This document shows, piece by piece, positions 34,655 through 44,839 of a DNA stretch of 64,000 nt. Position 1 is the stretch's first letter. The number at the start of each line of letters is the position of its first letter. Made by a program: the position numbers and the translations under genes. The stretch comes from Lachnospiraceae bacterium UBA1683 (lineage in GTDB: Bacteria > Bacillota > Clostridia > Lachnospirales > Lachnospiraceae): positions 62,001-126,000 of the forward strand of contig DCKD01000087.1 in the NCBI GenBank assembly GCA_002320245.1, written 5' to 3'. The notes below the pieces were generated by a model. The model saw only the letters and a program-made list of their open reading frames with translations, had not been told where the DNA came from and did no database searches.

Positions 34655-36745
34655 TTACTCTCCCAGTGTTGCAACCATAACTGCCTTGATTGTATGCATC
34701 CGGTTTTCTGCTTCCTCAAATACTTTGGACTGTTCGGACTCGAACACTTCGTCTGTCACTTCCATGTCTGTGAATCCGAAACGTTCCCCCATCTGTTTTC
34801 CAATCTTTGTATTCAAATCGTGGAATGCCGGCAGGCAGTGCAGGAAAATTGCCTGTTCCCCTGCATTTTCCATGACTTCTTTTGTTACTTTATACGGGGC
34901 GAGTTCTTTGATACGGGACTCCCATACCTCGTCCGGCTCACCCATGGATACCCATACGTCTGTGCAGATGACGTCCGCATCTTTTGTTCCTGCTTTGACG
35001 TCTTCTGTCAGCGTAATTGTCGCCCCTGTCTCGGCGGCATAGCCGCGGCATGTCTCAACAAGTTCTTCGTTCGGGAAATAGGCGGCTGTCGTACAGGCAA
35101 CGAAATGCATTCCCAGTTTCGCGCAGGCAATCATCAGAGAATTCCCCATGTTGTATCTTGCATCTCCCATGTACACCAGTTTGATTCCTCTTAATTTCCC
35201 AAAATGTTCCCGGATTGTCAGCATATCTGCCAGCATCTGCGTGGGATGGTACTCATTCGTCAGACCATTCCAAACCGGAACCCCGGCGTACTTTGCAAGT
35301 GTCTCGACAATCTCCTGCTCAAATCCGCGATACTCAATCCCGTCATACATTCTTCCAAGAACGCGTGCCGTATCTTTAATGCTTTCCTTCTTCCCAATCT
35401 GAGAACCTGTCGGTCCGAGATAAGTAGAGCCCATTCCCATATCTGCCGCTGCCACCTCGAAGGAACATCTTGTTCTTGTACTGTCTTTTTCGAAAATGAG
35501 TGCAACATTTTTCCCTTTATAATGGTCAACCGGAATCCCGTTTTTCTTTTTTTCTTTCAAATCTGCCGCCAGGTCAAGCAAATATACAATCTCCTCCGGA
35601 GTAAAATCTTTTAATGTCAAAAAATTTCTTCTCTTTAAATCCATCGCTCTGTTCTCTCCTATCTCCATTAAAATGTGTGTAAACCTCGGTAAATGAATCT
35701 GGTCCGCCAGAACTTCATACCGTTCTTTCGTCAGTTTCAGAAGTTCATCCACCGTATATATCTGATACTTCGGAACCCGCATCTGCTTGGCACTTGCCTC
35801 CAGCATTGCAAAATACAGCTCCTTATCCGTAAATCCGATGGGCAGCTTCAGCACAAACGCCATCTCTGCCTTCTCCCGCTCGGTCACCGCTGCGAGCTGC
35901 TCCGTATACCATTCTTCTTCCTTTGTCTGGTCGATATAATAAATAAATCCTTCCAGCCCGTATATCACCCGCATAGCATCATAATATCCAATCTTTAGGT
36001 TCTGCCGGCTTCGCCTGCTGTCAAATTCAATGATGCTTCCAAGCCGCACTCTCGGTCCGATTCGATACAGACTGCTGTCCTCCGGCATCTTTACCGACGG
36101 CTCCCTGCCCGGTCCGTAAATCCGGATTTCTATAATGTCCACATATCCGCGCCTCACGAGTGAGCCAAGCGGCACATTATTCAACACGCCTCCGTCAATA
36201 TAACGTTTTCCATGCAGTTTTTCATTTTTAAACCCGACAAGGTAAGCGCTTGCCAACAGAAAATCCTCCAACATCCCATCGGGAATATCCTGAATGCTCA
36301 AATCGAGTTCTTTCATATCAGTCAGGGAAAAGGTCAGCAGGCAAAACTCTTTTCCGCACGCCCGAATCTGCTCTTCATCCATCACTTCATGAATCAGCTT
36401 GCGCAGCGGCGCAACATCAATCCCGCCATCGGACAGTGTCTTCCAGATTTCTGAGAGCACCTCCGAAAATGTATTTTCATTCCGAAACAACCGCTCCATC
36501 CAACCATCATCCACGTTCATCACTTTGGAAAATGTCATCTCCCGCCAGATTTTCTCCGCCTTCTCTACATCATCCATACAGATGAGCGCACCGTTCAGCG
36601 CACCGACCGATGTCCCGGCAACCGCATTGACTTTTACGCCTGCTTCTTTCAGCGCCTTCCATGCCCCAATCTGATAGGCTCCTCTAGCACCCCCGCCATC
36701 TAATACAATACCATATTCTTTTGACAAATCCAATATTGGTTTCAT
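34655..36745 (-). CDS. argF: Patatin-like phospholipase fused to ornithine carbamoyltransferase
   Basis: One uninterrupted frame of 696 codons encodes two enzymes. Residues 1-367 are patatin-like: [12 protein letters not shown] oxyanion hole, GTSVG nucleophile box (Ser near 46) and catalytic DGG in [11 protein letters not shown]. Residues 368-696 are a full-length ornithine carbamoyltransferase: STRTRCSFE carbamoyl-phosphate site, HPTQMLAD, and HCLPAFHD ornithine loop. The OTC part begins with Met368 (ATG at 35644), nine bases after GGAGAG, so internal initiation could yield free OTC. Known OTCs are about 330 residues, as here. The hydrolase part may act on lipids. Whether one or two proteins are made is not known. 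Confidence 0.92.
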   Translation of the reverse strand: MKPILDLSKEYGIVLDGGGARGAYQIGAWKALKEAGVKVNAVAGTSVGALNGALICMDDVEKAEKIWREMTFSKVMNVDDGWMERLFRNENTFSEVLSEIWKTLSDGGIDVAPLRKLIHEVMDEEQIRACGKEFCLLTFSLTDMKELDLSIQDIPDGMLEDFLLASAYLVGFKNEKLHGKRYIDGGVLNNVPLGSLVRRGYVDIIEIRIYGPGREPSVKMPEDSSLYRIGPRVRLGSIIEFDSRRSRQNLKIGYYDAMRVIYGLEGFIYYIDQTKEEEWYTEQLAAVTEREKAEMAFVLKLPIGFTDKELYFAMLEASAKQMRVPKYQIYTVDELLKLTKERYEVLADQIHLPRFTHILMEIGENRAMDLKRRNFLTLKDFTPEEIVYLLDLAADLKEKKKNGIPVDHYKGKNVALIFEKDSTRTRCSFEVAAADMGMGSTYLGPTGSQIGKKESIKDTARVLGRMYDGIEYRGFEQEIVETLAKYAGVPVWNGLTNEYHPTQMLADMLTIREHFGKLRGIKLVYMGDARYNMGNSLMIACAKLGMHFVACTTAAYFPNEELVETCRGYAAETGATITLTEDVKAGTKDADVICTDVWVSMGEPDEVWESRIKELAPYKVTKEVMENAGEQAIFLHCLPAFHDLNTKIGKQMGERFGFTDMEVTDEVFESEQSKVFEEAENRMHTIKAVMVATLGE

Positions 36746-36749
36746 GCCA

Positions 36750-37532
36750 TTACTCCTGCTTTCTTCTCTGCCGGCTCACTTCGAACATCAGAACCGATGC
36801 CGCCACCGCCGCATTCAGCGACTCTGCCTGCCCCGCCATCGGAATCCGAATCCATGTATCCGCACAGTCTGCAATCTCCTGCCGCAGACCGTTTCCTTCA
36901 TTTCCAATCAAAAACGCCGTCCCCCCACAGTAATTTTCTTCGTCATATGCATGTTTTCCGTCAAGATGCGCCGCATAAACACGGATATTCTCCTCTTTCA
37001 GCCGTCCGATTGCCGCCGGCAAATCCGCCACATAAACAAACGGCATCCGGAAGATTGCTCCCATTGTAGAGCGAATGACCTTTGGATTGTAAATGTCCAC
37101 ACAGTCTCTGCTTAAAAGAATGCCTGTCACCCCTGCTGCCTCCGCCGTCCGGAATATCGTTCCGAGATTCCCCGGGTCCTGCAGGTTATCCAGCACCATA
37201 AGATGGGTATGTCCCGCCCGGCGTATTATTTTCTCATCATACTGGTTCTGCCGGACAACCGCCAGCACTCCCTGCGGAGTCTTCGTATCAGAGAGATAGG
37301 AAAATACGGCCGGCGTTACAAACTCCGGCTGCACATTGCTTTTTGGAAGTTCCTCCCGGTGTTTTTTATAGAATGTTTCCGTCACATATAATTTCACCAG
37401 CTTTTCCTCCGGGACTTCCCGAACCATACGCATTCCTTCCACAATAAAGATTCCCGCCTCATTGCGCGCCCTGCTTTTCCTCTGGTACTGGACAATCTCC
37501 TTGATTCTCTGATTGCTCGTACTCGTAATCAT
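36750..37532 (-). CDS. TrmH/SpoU-family RNA 2'-O-methyltransferase
   Basis: 260 residues. A substrate-binding N-terminal domain ([16 protein letters not shown]) precedes the SPOUT knot with [23 protein letters not shown] and the terminal SLNAAVAAS motif. These are the three SpoU motifs, so it methylates a ribose in rRNA or tRNA; the exact target cannot be told. It ends four bases before the patatin-OTC start, so an operon is likely. Confidence 0.93.
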   Translation of the reverse strand: MITSTSNQRIKEIVQYQRKSRARNEAGIFIVEGMRMVREVPEEKLVKLYVTETFYKKHREELPKSNVQPEFVTPAVFSYLSDTKTPQGVLAVVRQNQYDEKIIRRAGHTHLMVLDNLQDPGNLGTIFRTAEAAGVTGILLSRDCVDIYNPKVIRSTMGAIFRMPFVYVADLPAAIGRLKEENIRVYAAHLDGKHAYDEENYCGGTAFLIGNEGNGLRQEIADCADTWIRIPMAGQAESLNAAVAASVLMFEVSRQRRKQE

Positions 37533-37559
37533 AATATATACCGTGCCTTTCTATTTTTT

Positions 37560-38213
37560 TCACTTTATTTCCAAATTCTCCAATACGGAGTTTGCCGCAA
37601 TGATAAAGAGCACACAGTCCCTCGGCAGTGGTTTCCTTGGATTAAATGTAACATCCATCTTACCGTCTATCATAATTCCAACTACATTGATATCATATTT
37701 TTCACGGATTTTCAGTTCTGCCAGACTCTTTCCTTCCCACTGCCGGGGAATCACCTTCTCGGTAAGGCTATAGTCCGGCGACAGCTCAATCCAATCCACG
37801 AATTCCGAAGACATCAGCTTTTTCGCCACACGGTTTCCCATCTCGCGTTCCGGATAAATCACGGCGTCCGCACCGACTTTTTCCAGTATCTTACCCTGTA
37901 ATTCATCCATTGCCTTAGCAAGCACATACGGGATGCCCATTTCCTTAGAAATGATGGTCGCCATAATGCCTGCCTCCCGGTTCTCCGATATAGCAACGAC
38001 CGCGCAGTCGAGATTTCTCGCACCGAGGGCAGCCATCGCCTCCGGGTCCGTCACGTCCGCGCGCATCGCATAGGACACGGAATCGGAAATATCCTGTATC
38101 TTTTCATAAGAATGGTCTACCACAACAACATCACAGCCAAAACTCTCCAACGTCAGCGCCACACTCGTCCCAAAACTTCCGAGACCGAATACCGCAAATT
38201 GTTTTTTTCTCAT
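37560..38213 (-). CDS. TrkA/KtrA-type potassium uptake regulator
   Basis: 217 residues. An RCK-N Rossmann domain starts with FGLGSFGTSVA (NAD/ATP-binding glycines) and includes VVVDHSYEKI; an RCK-C domain follows after residue 140. It is the cytoplasmic gating subunit of a Ktr-type K+ transporter, with TrkH encoded upstream. The 222-base gap separating the two holds a MITE-like structured repeat. Confidence 0.93.
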   Translation of the reverse strand: MRKKQFAVFGLGSFGTSVALTLESFGCDVVVVDHSYEKIQDISDSVSYAMRADVTDPEAMAALGARNLDCAVVAISENREAGIMATIISKEMGIPYVLAKAMDELQGKILEKVGADAVIYPEREMGNRVAKKLMSSEFVDWIELSPDYSLTEKVIPRQWEGKSLAELKIREKYDINVVGIMIDGKMDVTFNPRKPLPRDCVLFIIAANSVLENLEIK

Positions 38214-38270
38214 CTTCTTATTCTCTCTCCCTGTCCGATTGATTTATCTAGTACACCGGATAATAAGTTT

Positions 38271-38389
38271 CTGCTATATTCACGAAGAATGGCTGCTTCG
38301 AGTACAAGGTGCCTGAATGAGACGTAGCGGTGGCTACGGTGATTGAAGGCAACAATGTAATCGAGACATCAGGCAAGTGCATATAGCAG
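38271..38389. repeat. MITE-like structured repeat between trkH and trkA
   Basis: A 119-bp segment with terminal inverted repeats CTGCTATAT and ATATAGCAG. Inside it has CGTAGC/GCTACG and nested GTGCCTGA/TCAGGCA pairings, giving a branched foldback. It has no coding potential. It may be a miniature insertion element or a structured RNA in the trkH-trkA transcript. Confidence 0.55.
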
Positions 38390-38435
38390 TTAATTTATAT
38401 TCGGGATACCGGACTCTTCATTCAATACGTTTTCT

Positions 38436-39827
38436 TTATCCTATCATGATTCGTTTCTCCGGCAGCTCCCTCAACTGTACAGAAAGCCTGCTCTTCCCGG
38501 AAAATACAAGTGCCATTGTAATCGGTCCGATCCGCCCGATATACATGACAATCATCAGGACCGCCTGACTTGCCCGGCTCAGCGTCGGTGTCAGGTCTGC
38601 CGTTAACCCAACCGTTGCCATTGCAGAAGTCACTTCGTACATAATATCGAGGAAATCCACATTCGGCTCCAGTATTGTCAATGCCGTGACGCCACAAATC
38701 CAGAACAGAAATGTCAGCAGAATAATCGCAACGGCGGAACGGACCAAATCCCCTGCAATTTTTCTTCCAAAACACTCTGTGTCACGCCGGCCGCGTACAA
38801 CCGACAGGCAGGTCAATATCACAATCGCCACGGTTGTCGTCTTAATACCGCCGGCGGTTCCTCCCGGAGAACCTCCGATTATCATCAGAATACAGCCAAG
38901 GAGTTTGGAGCCTGCCGTCAGGCCTGCCTGCGAAACAGTGGCAAACCCCGCTGTTCTCGCGGTCACCGACTGGAACATCGATGCCATCACTTTTTCCACA
39001 AACGTCATATTCCCGATTGTCTGCGGGTTATGGAATTCCAAAAGGAAAAATCCGGCACAGCCAATCAGAATCAAAACAGCAGTCATCACTAATACGATTT
39101 TGCTCTGTAGCCCCAGTCTTGTGAATAATCTCCTTCTGGGTATATTCTTCCCACTGTTTTCTTTTACATTGCGTAAAATATCATACCACACAGAAAATCC
39201 AAGACCGCCGAGCACTATCAAACCGATTGTTGTCACATTTACCAATGGAGAATTCGCAAATCCAATAAAACTGCTGTTCCCCAAAATGTCAATTCCTGCA
39301 TTGCAAAATGCGGAAACTGCATGAAAAATCCCATATCCGATTCCTTTTGCCACACCGTATCTCGGAACAAAATATAAAGAATATTCGATTGCCCCCAGTC
39401 CCTCGATGAAAAAAGTCCCTTTCAGAATACGGATGATATACTGCACCATTCCACTCAATGTATTCAACCCATAGGTCTGCTGAATCATCACGCGTTCTTT
39501 CATTGTAATCCGCTTATGAATCAACAGAAAAAATGCTACCGTACATGCAATGATTCCCAATCCGCCAATCTGAATCAGAAGTAACAGAATCACTTTTCCC
39601 GCCGCAGTGAACTGCGCTGCCGGAACGATTGTCACCAATCCGGTCACGCAGACCGCAGATACCGCCGTGAACAGCGCATCCGCAAATGTAATCGGCGACC
39701 GGTTGGAAAATGGCATCCACAACAGAACTGCCCCAAGCAGAATAACGCTCAGGAATCCCATTGCAATAATCTGCATCGTATTAAAACCAATTTTCCGAAT
39801 CTTCTTTTTCTTATTCTCTGTCATCAT
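38436..39827 (-). CDS. TrkH/KtrB-type potassium transporter
   Basis: 463 residues with many membrane spans. Selectivity-loop regions appear as SAVCVTGLV, GNSSFIGFAN and the SVTARTAGF-type stretches with conserved Gly. It is the K+-translocating subunit working with the downstream TrkA protein. The ATG overlaps the response regulator stop by four bases (ATGA-type), so the sensor system and transporter are one operon. Confidence 0.94.
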   Translation of the reverse strand: MMTENKKKKIRKIGFNTMQIIAMGFLSVILLGAVLLWMPFSNRSPITFADALFTAVSAVCVTGLVTIVPAAQFTAAGKVILLLLIQIGGLGIIACTVAFFLLIHKRITMKERVMIQQTYGLNTLSGMVQYIIRILKGTFFIEGLGAIEYSLYFVPRYGVAKGIGYGIFHAVSAFCNAGIDILGNSSFIGFANSPLVNVTTIGLIVLGGLGFSVWYDILRNVKENSGKNIPRRRLFTRLGLQSKIVLVMTAVLILIGCAGFFLLEFHNPQTIGNMTFVEKVMASMFQSVTARTAGFATVSQAGLTAGSKLLGCILMIIGGSPGGTAGGIKTTTVAIVILTCLSVVRGRRDTECFGRKIAGDLVRSAVAIILLTFLFWICGVTALTILEPNVDFLDIMYEVTSAMATVGLTADLTPTLSRASQAVLMIVMYIGRIGPITMALVFSGKSRLSVQLRELPEKRIMIG

Positions 39828-40516
39828 ACTTTGAACCGGTATCCAACCCCCCAGATTGTCTCAATGTACTGCGGGTGGGATGTATCGTATTCGATTTTCT
39901 CGCGAATTTTCTTAATATGCACCGTGACAGTCGCAATATCTCCGATGGACTCCATATCCCAGATTTCCCGGAACAGTTCTTCCTTGGTGTATACATGATT
40001 CGGATGTCCCGCAAGGAATGTCAGTAGATCAAATTCCTTTGTCGTAAAAGATTTCTCCTCACCATTTACCCACACACGTCTTGCCGTCGTATCAACCTTC
40101 AGCCCACGGATTTCAATGATTTCATTTTCCTCCACATTACTTCCAATCAGCCGCTCATATCTTGCAAGATGTGCTTTTACTCTTGCCACCAGCTCGCTTG
40201 GACTAAACGGTTTTGTCATGTAATCATCGGCGCCGAGTCCCAGGCCACGTATCTTATCAATGTCGTCCTTTTTTGCAGACACCATAATAATCGGTGTATT
40301 TCTCCTGTTACGGACCTGTTTGCATATCTCAAATCCATCCACCCCCGGAAGCATCAAATCCAGAATAATTAAATCAAAATCCTCGTCCAGCGCCTTGTCC
40401 AGACCCGTCTGTCCGTCATTGGCAACCTCCACTTCAAAATTACTCAGCTCCAGATAATCTTTTTCCAAATCCGCAATGCTCTCTTCATCTTCTACAATTA
40501 AAATCCGTTTGTTCAT
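39824..40516 (-). CDS. OmpR-family response regulator
   Basis: 230 residues. The receiver domain has the phosphoacceptor Asp53 in ILDLMLPG and an acidic pocket (VEDEE). The C-terminal winged helix has FDLLTFLAGHPNHVYTKEEL and VTVHIKKIREKIE, and ends with TIWGVGYRF. It is translated with the kinase upstream (overlap at 40513). It probably controls potassium uptake or envelope genes, judging by the operon. Confidence 0.95.
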   Translation of the reverse strand: MNKRILIVEDEESIADLEKDYLELSNFEVEVANDGQTGLDKALDEDFDLIILDLMLPGVDGFEICKQVRNRRNTPIIMVSAKKDDIDKIRGLGLGADDYMTKPFSPSELVARVKAHLARYERLIGSNVEENEIIEIRGLKVDTTARRVWVNGEEKSFTTKEFDLLTFLAGHPNHVYTKEELFREIWDMESIGDIATVTVHIKKIREKIEYDTSHPQYIETIWGVGYRFKV

Positions 40517-41565
40517 TCAACCGGTACCTCCTGATATTTTCTCACTACAAAATACATTGTTGTCCCAACACCCTCTTCGCTGGATGCCCATATGTTTCCG
40601 CCATGTTCCTCGACTATCTTCTTGACAATCGCAAGACCGATTCCGCTGCCGCCTTTTGAGGAATTCCTGGAAGCGTCTGTCCGGTAAAACCGGTCAAAGA
40701 TATACGGCAGATCCTTCGCTGCAATTCCTTTTCCATTGTCCCCCAGTTCCACTTGGATGAAGTCCCCGACATCCTTCAGATTCATCGTAATGTTTGCCTG
40801 CGGTTTGTCCGTATATTTCAAGGAATTTGACACGATATTGTTGATGACTCTCCGCAGTTGCTCCGGATCGACAATAATTTTGGAATCTTCCTCCAGATAA
40901 TTGCGGAACTCGAACTTCGCTCCCTTAGATTCCAACTCCACCGCCAAATCTTCCGCGCAGTCTTTGAAATATTGTTTTGCCGAAATTGTCGTAAAATTAT
41001 ACGGAATACGGTTGGTATCTATCTTCGAATACAAAGTCAGTTCATTAATAAGCAAATCCATCTCATTCGCTTTATTGTATATCGTTTTGATGTATCTGTC
41101 CATCTTTTCCGGCGTATCCGCAACACCATCCATAATTCCCTCGACATAGCCCTTAATCGCGGTAATCGGAGTCTTTAAATCATGGGAAATATTACTAATC
41201 AGCTCTTTGTTCTCCTTGTCATACGCGACTTTCTCCTCCGCATTCGCCTTCAGCCGCAGCCTCATTTCCTCAAAATCCTGACAGAGCTGCCCAATCTCGT
41301 CATCCGCATCAGCCTTGATTTCAAAATCCAGATTTCCCTCCTTAATATTCCGCGTTGCCTTCTGCAGCTTTGCAAGCGGTACAGATACCGTCCGGTAAAT
41401 CCAGTAAATCAGCAGAACCGCTGTAATACACACAATCATCAGATACAATTGCTGAATCTCCCCAACCTTCCTGGAGGAAATCATATACATCGCCACCAAC
41501 GTAATAATTGTCGGGAAAACCATCACAACCATAAATGCAATAATCAGCTTTGTCTTTAACTTCAT
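40513..41565 (-). CDS. Sensor histidine kinase
   Basis: 350 residues from the ATG at 41565, seven bases after AAAGGA. An upstream frame to 41736 runs through palindromic repeats and is rejected. Two membrane helices (about 5-27 and 37-60) flank a very short outside loop. A HAMP domain follows, then the H-box SNISHDLKTP, N-box NIVSNSLKYTD and G-boxes GDNGKGIA and GSGIGLAIV. The short sensory loop suggests sensing in or near the membrane. It pairs with the next gene. Confidence 0.93.
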   Translation of the reverse strand: MKLKTKLIIAFMVVMVFPTIITLVAMYMISSRKVGEIQQLYLMIVCITAVLLIYWIYRTVSVPLAKLQKATRNIKEGNLDFEIKADADDEIGQLCQDFEEMRLRLKANAEEKVAYDKENKELISNISHDLKTPITAIKGYVEGIMDGVADTPEKMDRYIKTIYNKANEMDLLINELTLYSKIDTNRIPYNFTTISAKQYFKDCAEDLAVELESKGAKFEFRNYLEEDSKIIVDPEQLRRVINNIVSNSLKYTDKPQANITMNLKDVGDFIQVELGDNGKGIAAKDLPYIFDRFYRTDASRNSSKGGSGIGLAIVKKIVEEHGGNIWASSEEGVGTTMYFVVRKYQEVPVE

Positions 41566-41592
41566 CGGCATGTCCTTTCTAAATTCAAAAAA

Positions 41593-41644
41593 GGGGACTG
41601 TCCCTTCTGACAGGGGACTGTCCCTTCTGATAGTGGACTGTCCC
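41593..41644. repeat. Palindrome array GGGACTGTCCC, three units, upstream of the histidine kinase
   Basis: Units centred at 41599, 41619 and 41639, exactly 20 bp apart; the third is GTGGACTGTCCC-like. They lie 30 bp upstream of the kinase start. Linkers between units are nearly identical (TTCTGACA and TTCTGATA), so this is also a tandem repeat. Confidence 0.85.
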
Positions 41645-41679
41645 TTTTGCATTCCGTTTTCAGAATTGTTTAAAAATTT

Positions 41680-41724
41680 AAGAGGGGCGGGCATCGGAGA
41701 ACTATCCTTTGTCCCGCCCCTCTT
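41680..41724 (-). terminator. Terminator after metK
   Basis: AAGAGGGGCGGG (41680-41691) and CCCGCCCCTCTT (41713-41724) form a perfect 12-bp GC-rich stem. On the minus strand AAATTTTTAAAC follows. It lies 57 bases past the metK stop. Confidence 0.85.
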
Positions 41725-41781
41725 CTCCTGCTCCACCCGAACCGGGCAGATAATCAGTGTCCGAATGGGTATACTGTTATC

Positions 41782-42969
41782 TTACAGATATTTTTTCAAA
41801 TCGTCAACTTTATCTAGCTTTTCCCATGGCAAATTCAAGTCATTTCTTCCAAAATGTCCATAGGCTGCTGTCTGTTTGTAAATCGGGCGGCGCAAATCCA
41901 GCATCCTGATGATGCCTGCCGGGCGCAGGTCAAAGTTCTCACGGATGATTTCTACGAGTTTCTCATCAGATACTTTTCCTGTGCCAAATGTGTCCGCCAT
42001 GATGGAGGTCGGCTGTGCCACGCCGATTGCATAGGACAACTGAATCTCACATTTTTTCGCAAGCCCCGCTGCCACGATATTCTTTGCCGCATAGCGGGCT
42101 GCATATGCTGCCGAACGGTCTACCTTCGTGCAGTCTTTTCCGGAAAATGCGCCGCCTCCATGGCGCGCCGTTCCGCCGTATGTGTCTACGATAATCTTAC
42201 GTCCTGTCAATCCGCTGTCTCCATGTGGTCCGCCAATAACGAAACGCCCGGTCGGATTGATAAAGAATTTTGTATCTTCGTCTACCATCTCCGCCGGGAT
42301 AATCTCATCAAAGACATATTTCTTAATGTCCCTGTGAATCTGTTCCTGTGCCACATCCGGGTCATGCTGTGTGGAAAGTACGACTGCATCCAAACGTTTC
42401 GGTGCACCATTCTCATCATATTCTACCGTGACCTGCGTCTTTCCGTCCGGACGAAGATAGGACAATGTCCCGTCTTTTCTGACTTTTGCCAACTGCAGCG
42501 CCAGCTTATGTGCCATTGCGATTGGATATGGCATATACTCCTCCGTCTCGTCAGATGCATATCCGAACATCATTCCCTGGTCACCCGCTCCGATGGCTTC
42601 AATCTCATCGTCAGACATTTTGTTTTCTTTTGCCTCAAGAGCTTTGTCTACGCCAAGCGCGATATCCGCTGACTGCTCGTCAATTGCCGTGATAACACCG
42701 CATGTGTCTGCATCAAACCCGTATTTTCCTCTTGTATAGCCAATCTCACGAATAGTCTCGCGGACAATCTTCTGGATGTCTACATATGCCTTTGTTGTAA
42801 TCTCTCCCATCACCATAACAAGACCGGTCGTCGTACAAGTCTCACATGCGACACGGCTCATCGGGTCCTGCTCCAGCAGCGCATCAAGAATTGCGTCTGA
42901 AATCTGGTCGCACATTTTGTCCGGGTGTCCCTCTGTAACGGATTCTGAAGTAAATAAGAGTTTTTCCAT
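41782..42969 (-). CDS. metK: S-adenosylmethionine synthetase
   Basis: 395 residues with [21 protein letters not shown] and the P-loop-like [16 protein letters not shown]. It makes S-adenosylmethionine from methionine and ATP. A SAM-I riboswitch and terminator lie in the leader, so the gene is controlled by its own product. The next gene upstream on the minus strand is murA, which has its own promoter. Confidence 0.97.
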   Translation of the reverse strand: MEKLLFTSESVTEGHPDKMCDQISDAILDALLEQDPMSRVACETCTTTGLVMVMGEITTKAYVDIQKIVRETIREIGYTRGKYGFDADTCGVITAIDEQSADIALGVDKALEAKENKMSDDEIEAIGAGDQGMMFGYASDETEEYMPYPIAMAHKLALQLAKVRKDGTLSYLRPDGKTQVTVEYDENGAPKRLDAVVLSTQHDPDVAQEQIHRDIKKYVFDEIIPAEMVDEDTKFFINPTGRFVIGGPHGDSGLTGRKIIVDTYGGTARHGGGAFSGKDCTKVDRSAAYAARYAAKNIVAAGLAKKCEIQLSYAIGVAQPTSIMADTFGTGKVSDEKLVEIIRENFDLRPAGIIRMLDLRRPIYKQTAAYGHFGRNDLNLPWEKLDKVDDLKKYL

Positions 42970-43034
42970 TTTGTTCTTCCTTTCTTCTGTCTTTCTCTTG
43001 TAAGGATGAATGTTTCGTCTCTATAACGAACGAA

Positions 43035-43059
43035 ACAGCCCACAATTTTGCGGACTGTC
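43035..43059 (-). terminator. Riboswitch terminator stem of metK
   Basis: On the minus strand ACAGTCCGCAA and TTGTGGGCTGT pair with G-U closure, followed by TTCGTTCG. It sits between the SAM aptamer and the metK start and is the expected expression platform. Confidence 0.7.
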
Positions 43060-43090
43060 TGTATTCATAACAATCCCCTTATTGTTCGAT

Positions 43091-43178
43091 TACTCGCTCA
43101 GGTTGGCACCTTCCTTTGTAAGGGGTTGCCGCAGTTTCACAGATCCTTTGTATCTCCACTGCTCTGAATAAGAGAAAG
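43091..43178 (-). ncRNA. SAM-I (S-box) riboswitch
   Basis: On the minus strand the conserved order is visible: TCTTATTCAGAG, GTGGAG, GATCTGTGAAACTGCGGCAACC, then GGAAGGTGCCAACCTGAGCGAG. This matches the S-box consensus, with P1 formed by CTCTTATTC and the GAGTAA region. It lies upstream of metK and a terminator. Ligand-bound RNA should stop transcription. Ends are approximate. Confidence 0.93.
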
Positions 43179-43205
43179 TTGACTTTATTCTGTTTACATT
43201 AGATT

Positions 43206-43234
43206 ACTTTACACGCATTCTGCATGAAAGTCAA
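43206..43234 (-). promoter_or_regulatory. metK promoter
   Basis: Minus strand TTGACT (43229-43234) and TAAAGT (43206-43211) are separated by 17 bp, about 30 bp before the riboswitch. Confidence 0.75.
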
Positions 43235-43314
43235 TATACACATCTGAAAATCTGTTTCCCTGCCATGTTCATTTCCAGACAAGTTATCTGGCGAAATGTG
43301 AATGATACAGTTCT

Positions 43315-44607
43315 CTAGCTTACTTTCAGGGTAAACTTCTGAATCTCCTTCTCACTGGATACACGTTCAATGATGCCCCCCAGGTTTCTGAGTTTTTCTT
43401 CGAAACGCTCGTATCCTCTCTGGATATATACAATATCATCGACAATCGTAATACCATCCGTTGCAAGACCCGCGATGCAAAGCGCTGCCCCGGCACGAAG
43501 GTCCGGTGCGCTCACTCTTGCTCCGGAAAATTTCTCTACACCTTCGATGGTCGCAGAATTGCCCTCAATCTTCACATTGGCTCCCATCCTTGCCAATTCA
43601 TCCAGATATTTGAAACGATTCTCAAAAATGCTTTCTGTAATCGTGCTTGTTCCGCGGGCAAGCGCCAGTACCACACCAATCTGGGGCTGCATATCGGTCG
43701 GATATCCAGGGTATGGAAGCGTCTTTACCTGTGTGCTGCGCAGCCTTCCCTTTGCGACAACACGGACTGCGTCGTCCAGTTCTTCCACCTCACAGCCAAT
43801 ATCAATCAGCTTGGAAATGGTTGCATCCAAATGCTTCGGGATGACATTTGTCACGGTTACATCACCCTTGGTTGCTGCTGCCGCGAACATGAATGTCCCT
43901 GCCTCAATCTGGTCCGGAATGATAGAATATTCCGTCCTGTGCAGACTTTTTACACCACGAATCTTAATGACATCGGTTCCTGCGCCACGGATATTCGCGC
44001 CCATGCTGTTCAGGAAGTTCGCCACATCAACAACGTGCGGCTCTTTCGCCACATTTTCCATAATCGTCTGGCCATCTGACATCGCGGCAGTCATCATAAC
44101 GTTAATTGTTGCCCCTACGGAAACAACGTCAAAATAAAGATGTGTCCCCTTCAACTGCTCTGCCTCTGCCACAATCTTACCATGCTCAATATCCACATCT
44201 GCGCCAAGTGCGCGGAATCCCTTCAGATGCTGGTCAATCGGTCTGCTTCCGATATTACATCCGCCCGGAAGCGCCACCTCCGCCTTTTTATATTTGCCAA
44301 GCATCGCTCCGAGAAGATAGTAGGATGCTCTGATTTTCTTAATGTAATCATAATCAATATTAAAATCGGTAATTGTACCACCGTTAATCTTTACTGTATG
44401 CCGGTCAATCCGCTGTACCATTGCACCAATACCGGCAATCGCCTCCAGCATCACATTGATGTCATTCACATCCGGAAGATTGTCAATCAACACTGTCTCG
44501 TCTGTCATAATCGCTGCTGCCAGAATCGCAAGTGCAGCATTCTTTGCCCCGCCAATTTCAACTTCGCCTACCAGCGGATTCCCGCCCTTAATAATATATT
44601 GCTCCAT
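43315..44607 (-). CDS. murA: UDP-N-acetylglucosamine 1-carboxyvinyltransferase
   Basis: 430 residues. IGGAKNAAL (Lys22, Asn23) and the active loop PGGCNIGSRP with Cys117 are present, so fosfomycin should be able to modify it. It transfers enolpyruvate to UDP-GlcNAc, the first step of peptidoglycan synthesis. Length is normal. A consensus promoter lies at 44755-44782. The 232-base gap upstream holds nothing else. Confidence 0.97.
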   Translation of the reverse strand: MEQYIIKGGNPLVGEVEIGGAKNAALAILAAAIMTDETVLIDNLPDVNDINVMLEAIAGIGAMVQRIDRHTVKINGGTITDFNIDYDYIKKIRASYYLLGAMLGKYKKAEVALPGGCNIGSRPIDQHLKGFRALGADVDIEHGKIVAEAEQLKGTHLYFDVVSVGATINVMMTAAMSDGQTIMENVAKEPHVVDVANFLNSMGANIRGAGTDVIKIRGVKSLHRTEYSIIPDQIEAGTFMFAAAATKGDVTVTNVIPKHLDATISKLIDIGCEVEELDDAVRVVAKGRLRSTQVKTLPYPGYPTDMQPQIGVVLALARGTSTITESIFENRFKYLDELARMGANVKIEGNSATIEGVEKFSGARVSAPDLRAGAALCIAGLATDGITIVDDIVYIQRGYERFEEKLRNLGGIIERVSSEKEIQKFTLKVS

Positions 44608-44754
44608 TTTGCACCTCTATATCCGATATTACTATCGTGATTTTTAAGAATTCCCGTTATCTGTTGCATATATCTATTAATCAAGCTCATTCTCTATTCT
44701 GCCTGTTCGTTATTGCTGAGTTTTATGTTCTCTCAAGATATAAAATGCTAAGCT

Positions 44755-44782
44755 ATTATAGCATAAAAAACATTTTTGTAAA
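44755..44782 (-). promoter_or_regulatory. murA promoter
   Basis: Minus strand TTTACA (44777-44782) and TATAAT (44755-44760) with a 16-bp spacer, 148 bp before the murA start. Confidence 0.8.
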
Positions 44783-44839
44783 ATCTTTTTTTCAATTTCT
44801 ATAAATTTCCGACATATTTTTGTAACATTTTTACCCCTG

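Noticed and set aside
41566..41736. N-terminal extension of the histidine kinase
   Set aside because: The extra residues are translation of the GGGACTGTCCC array and terminator; the ATG at 41565 has a suitable ribosome site.
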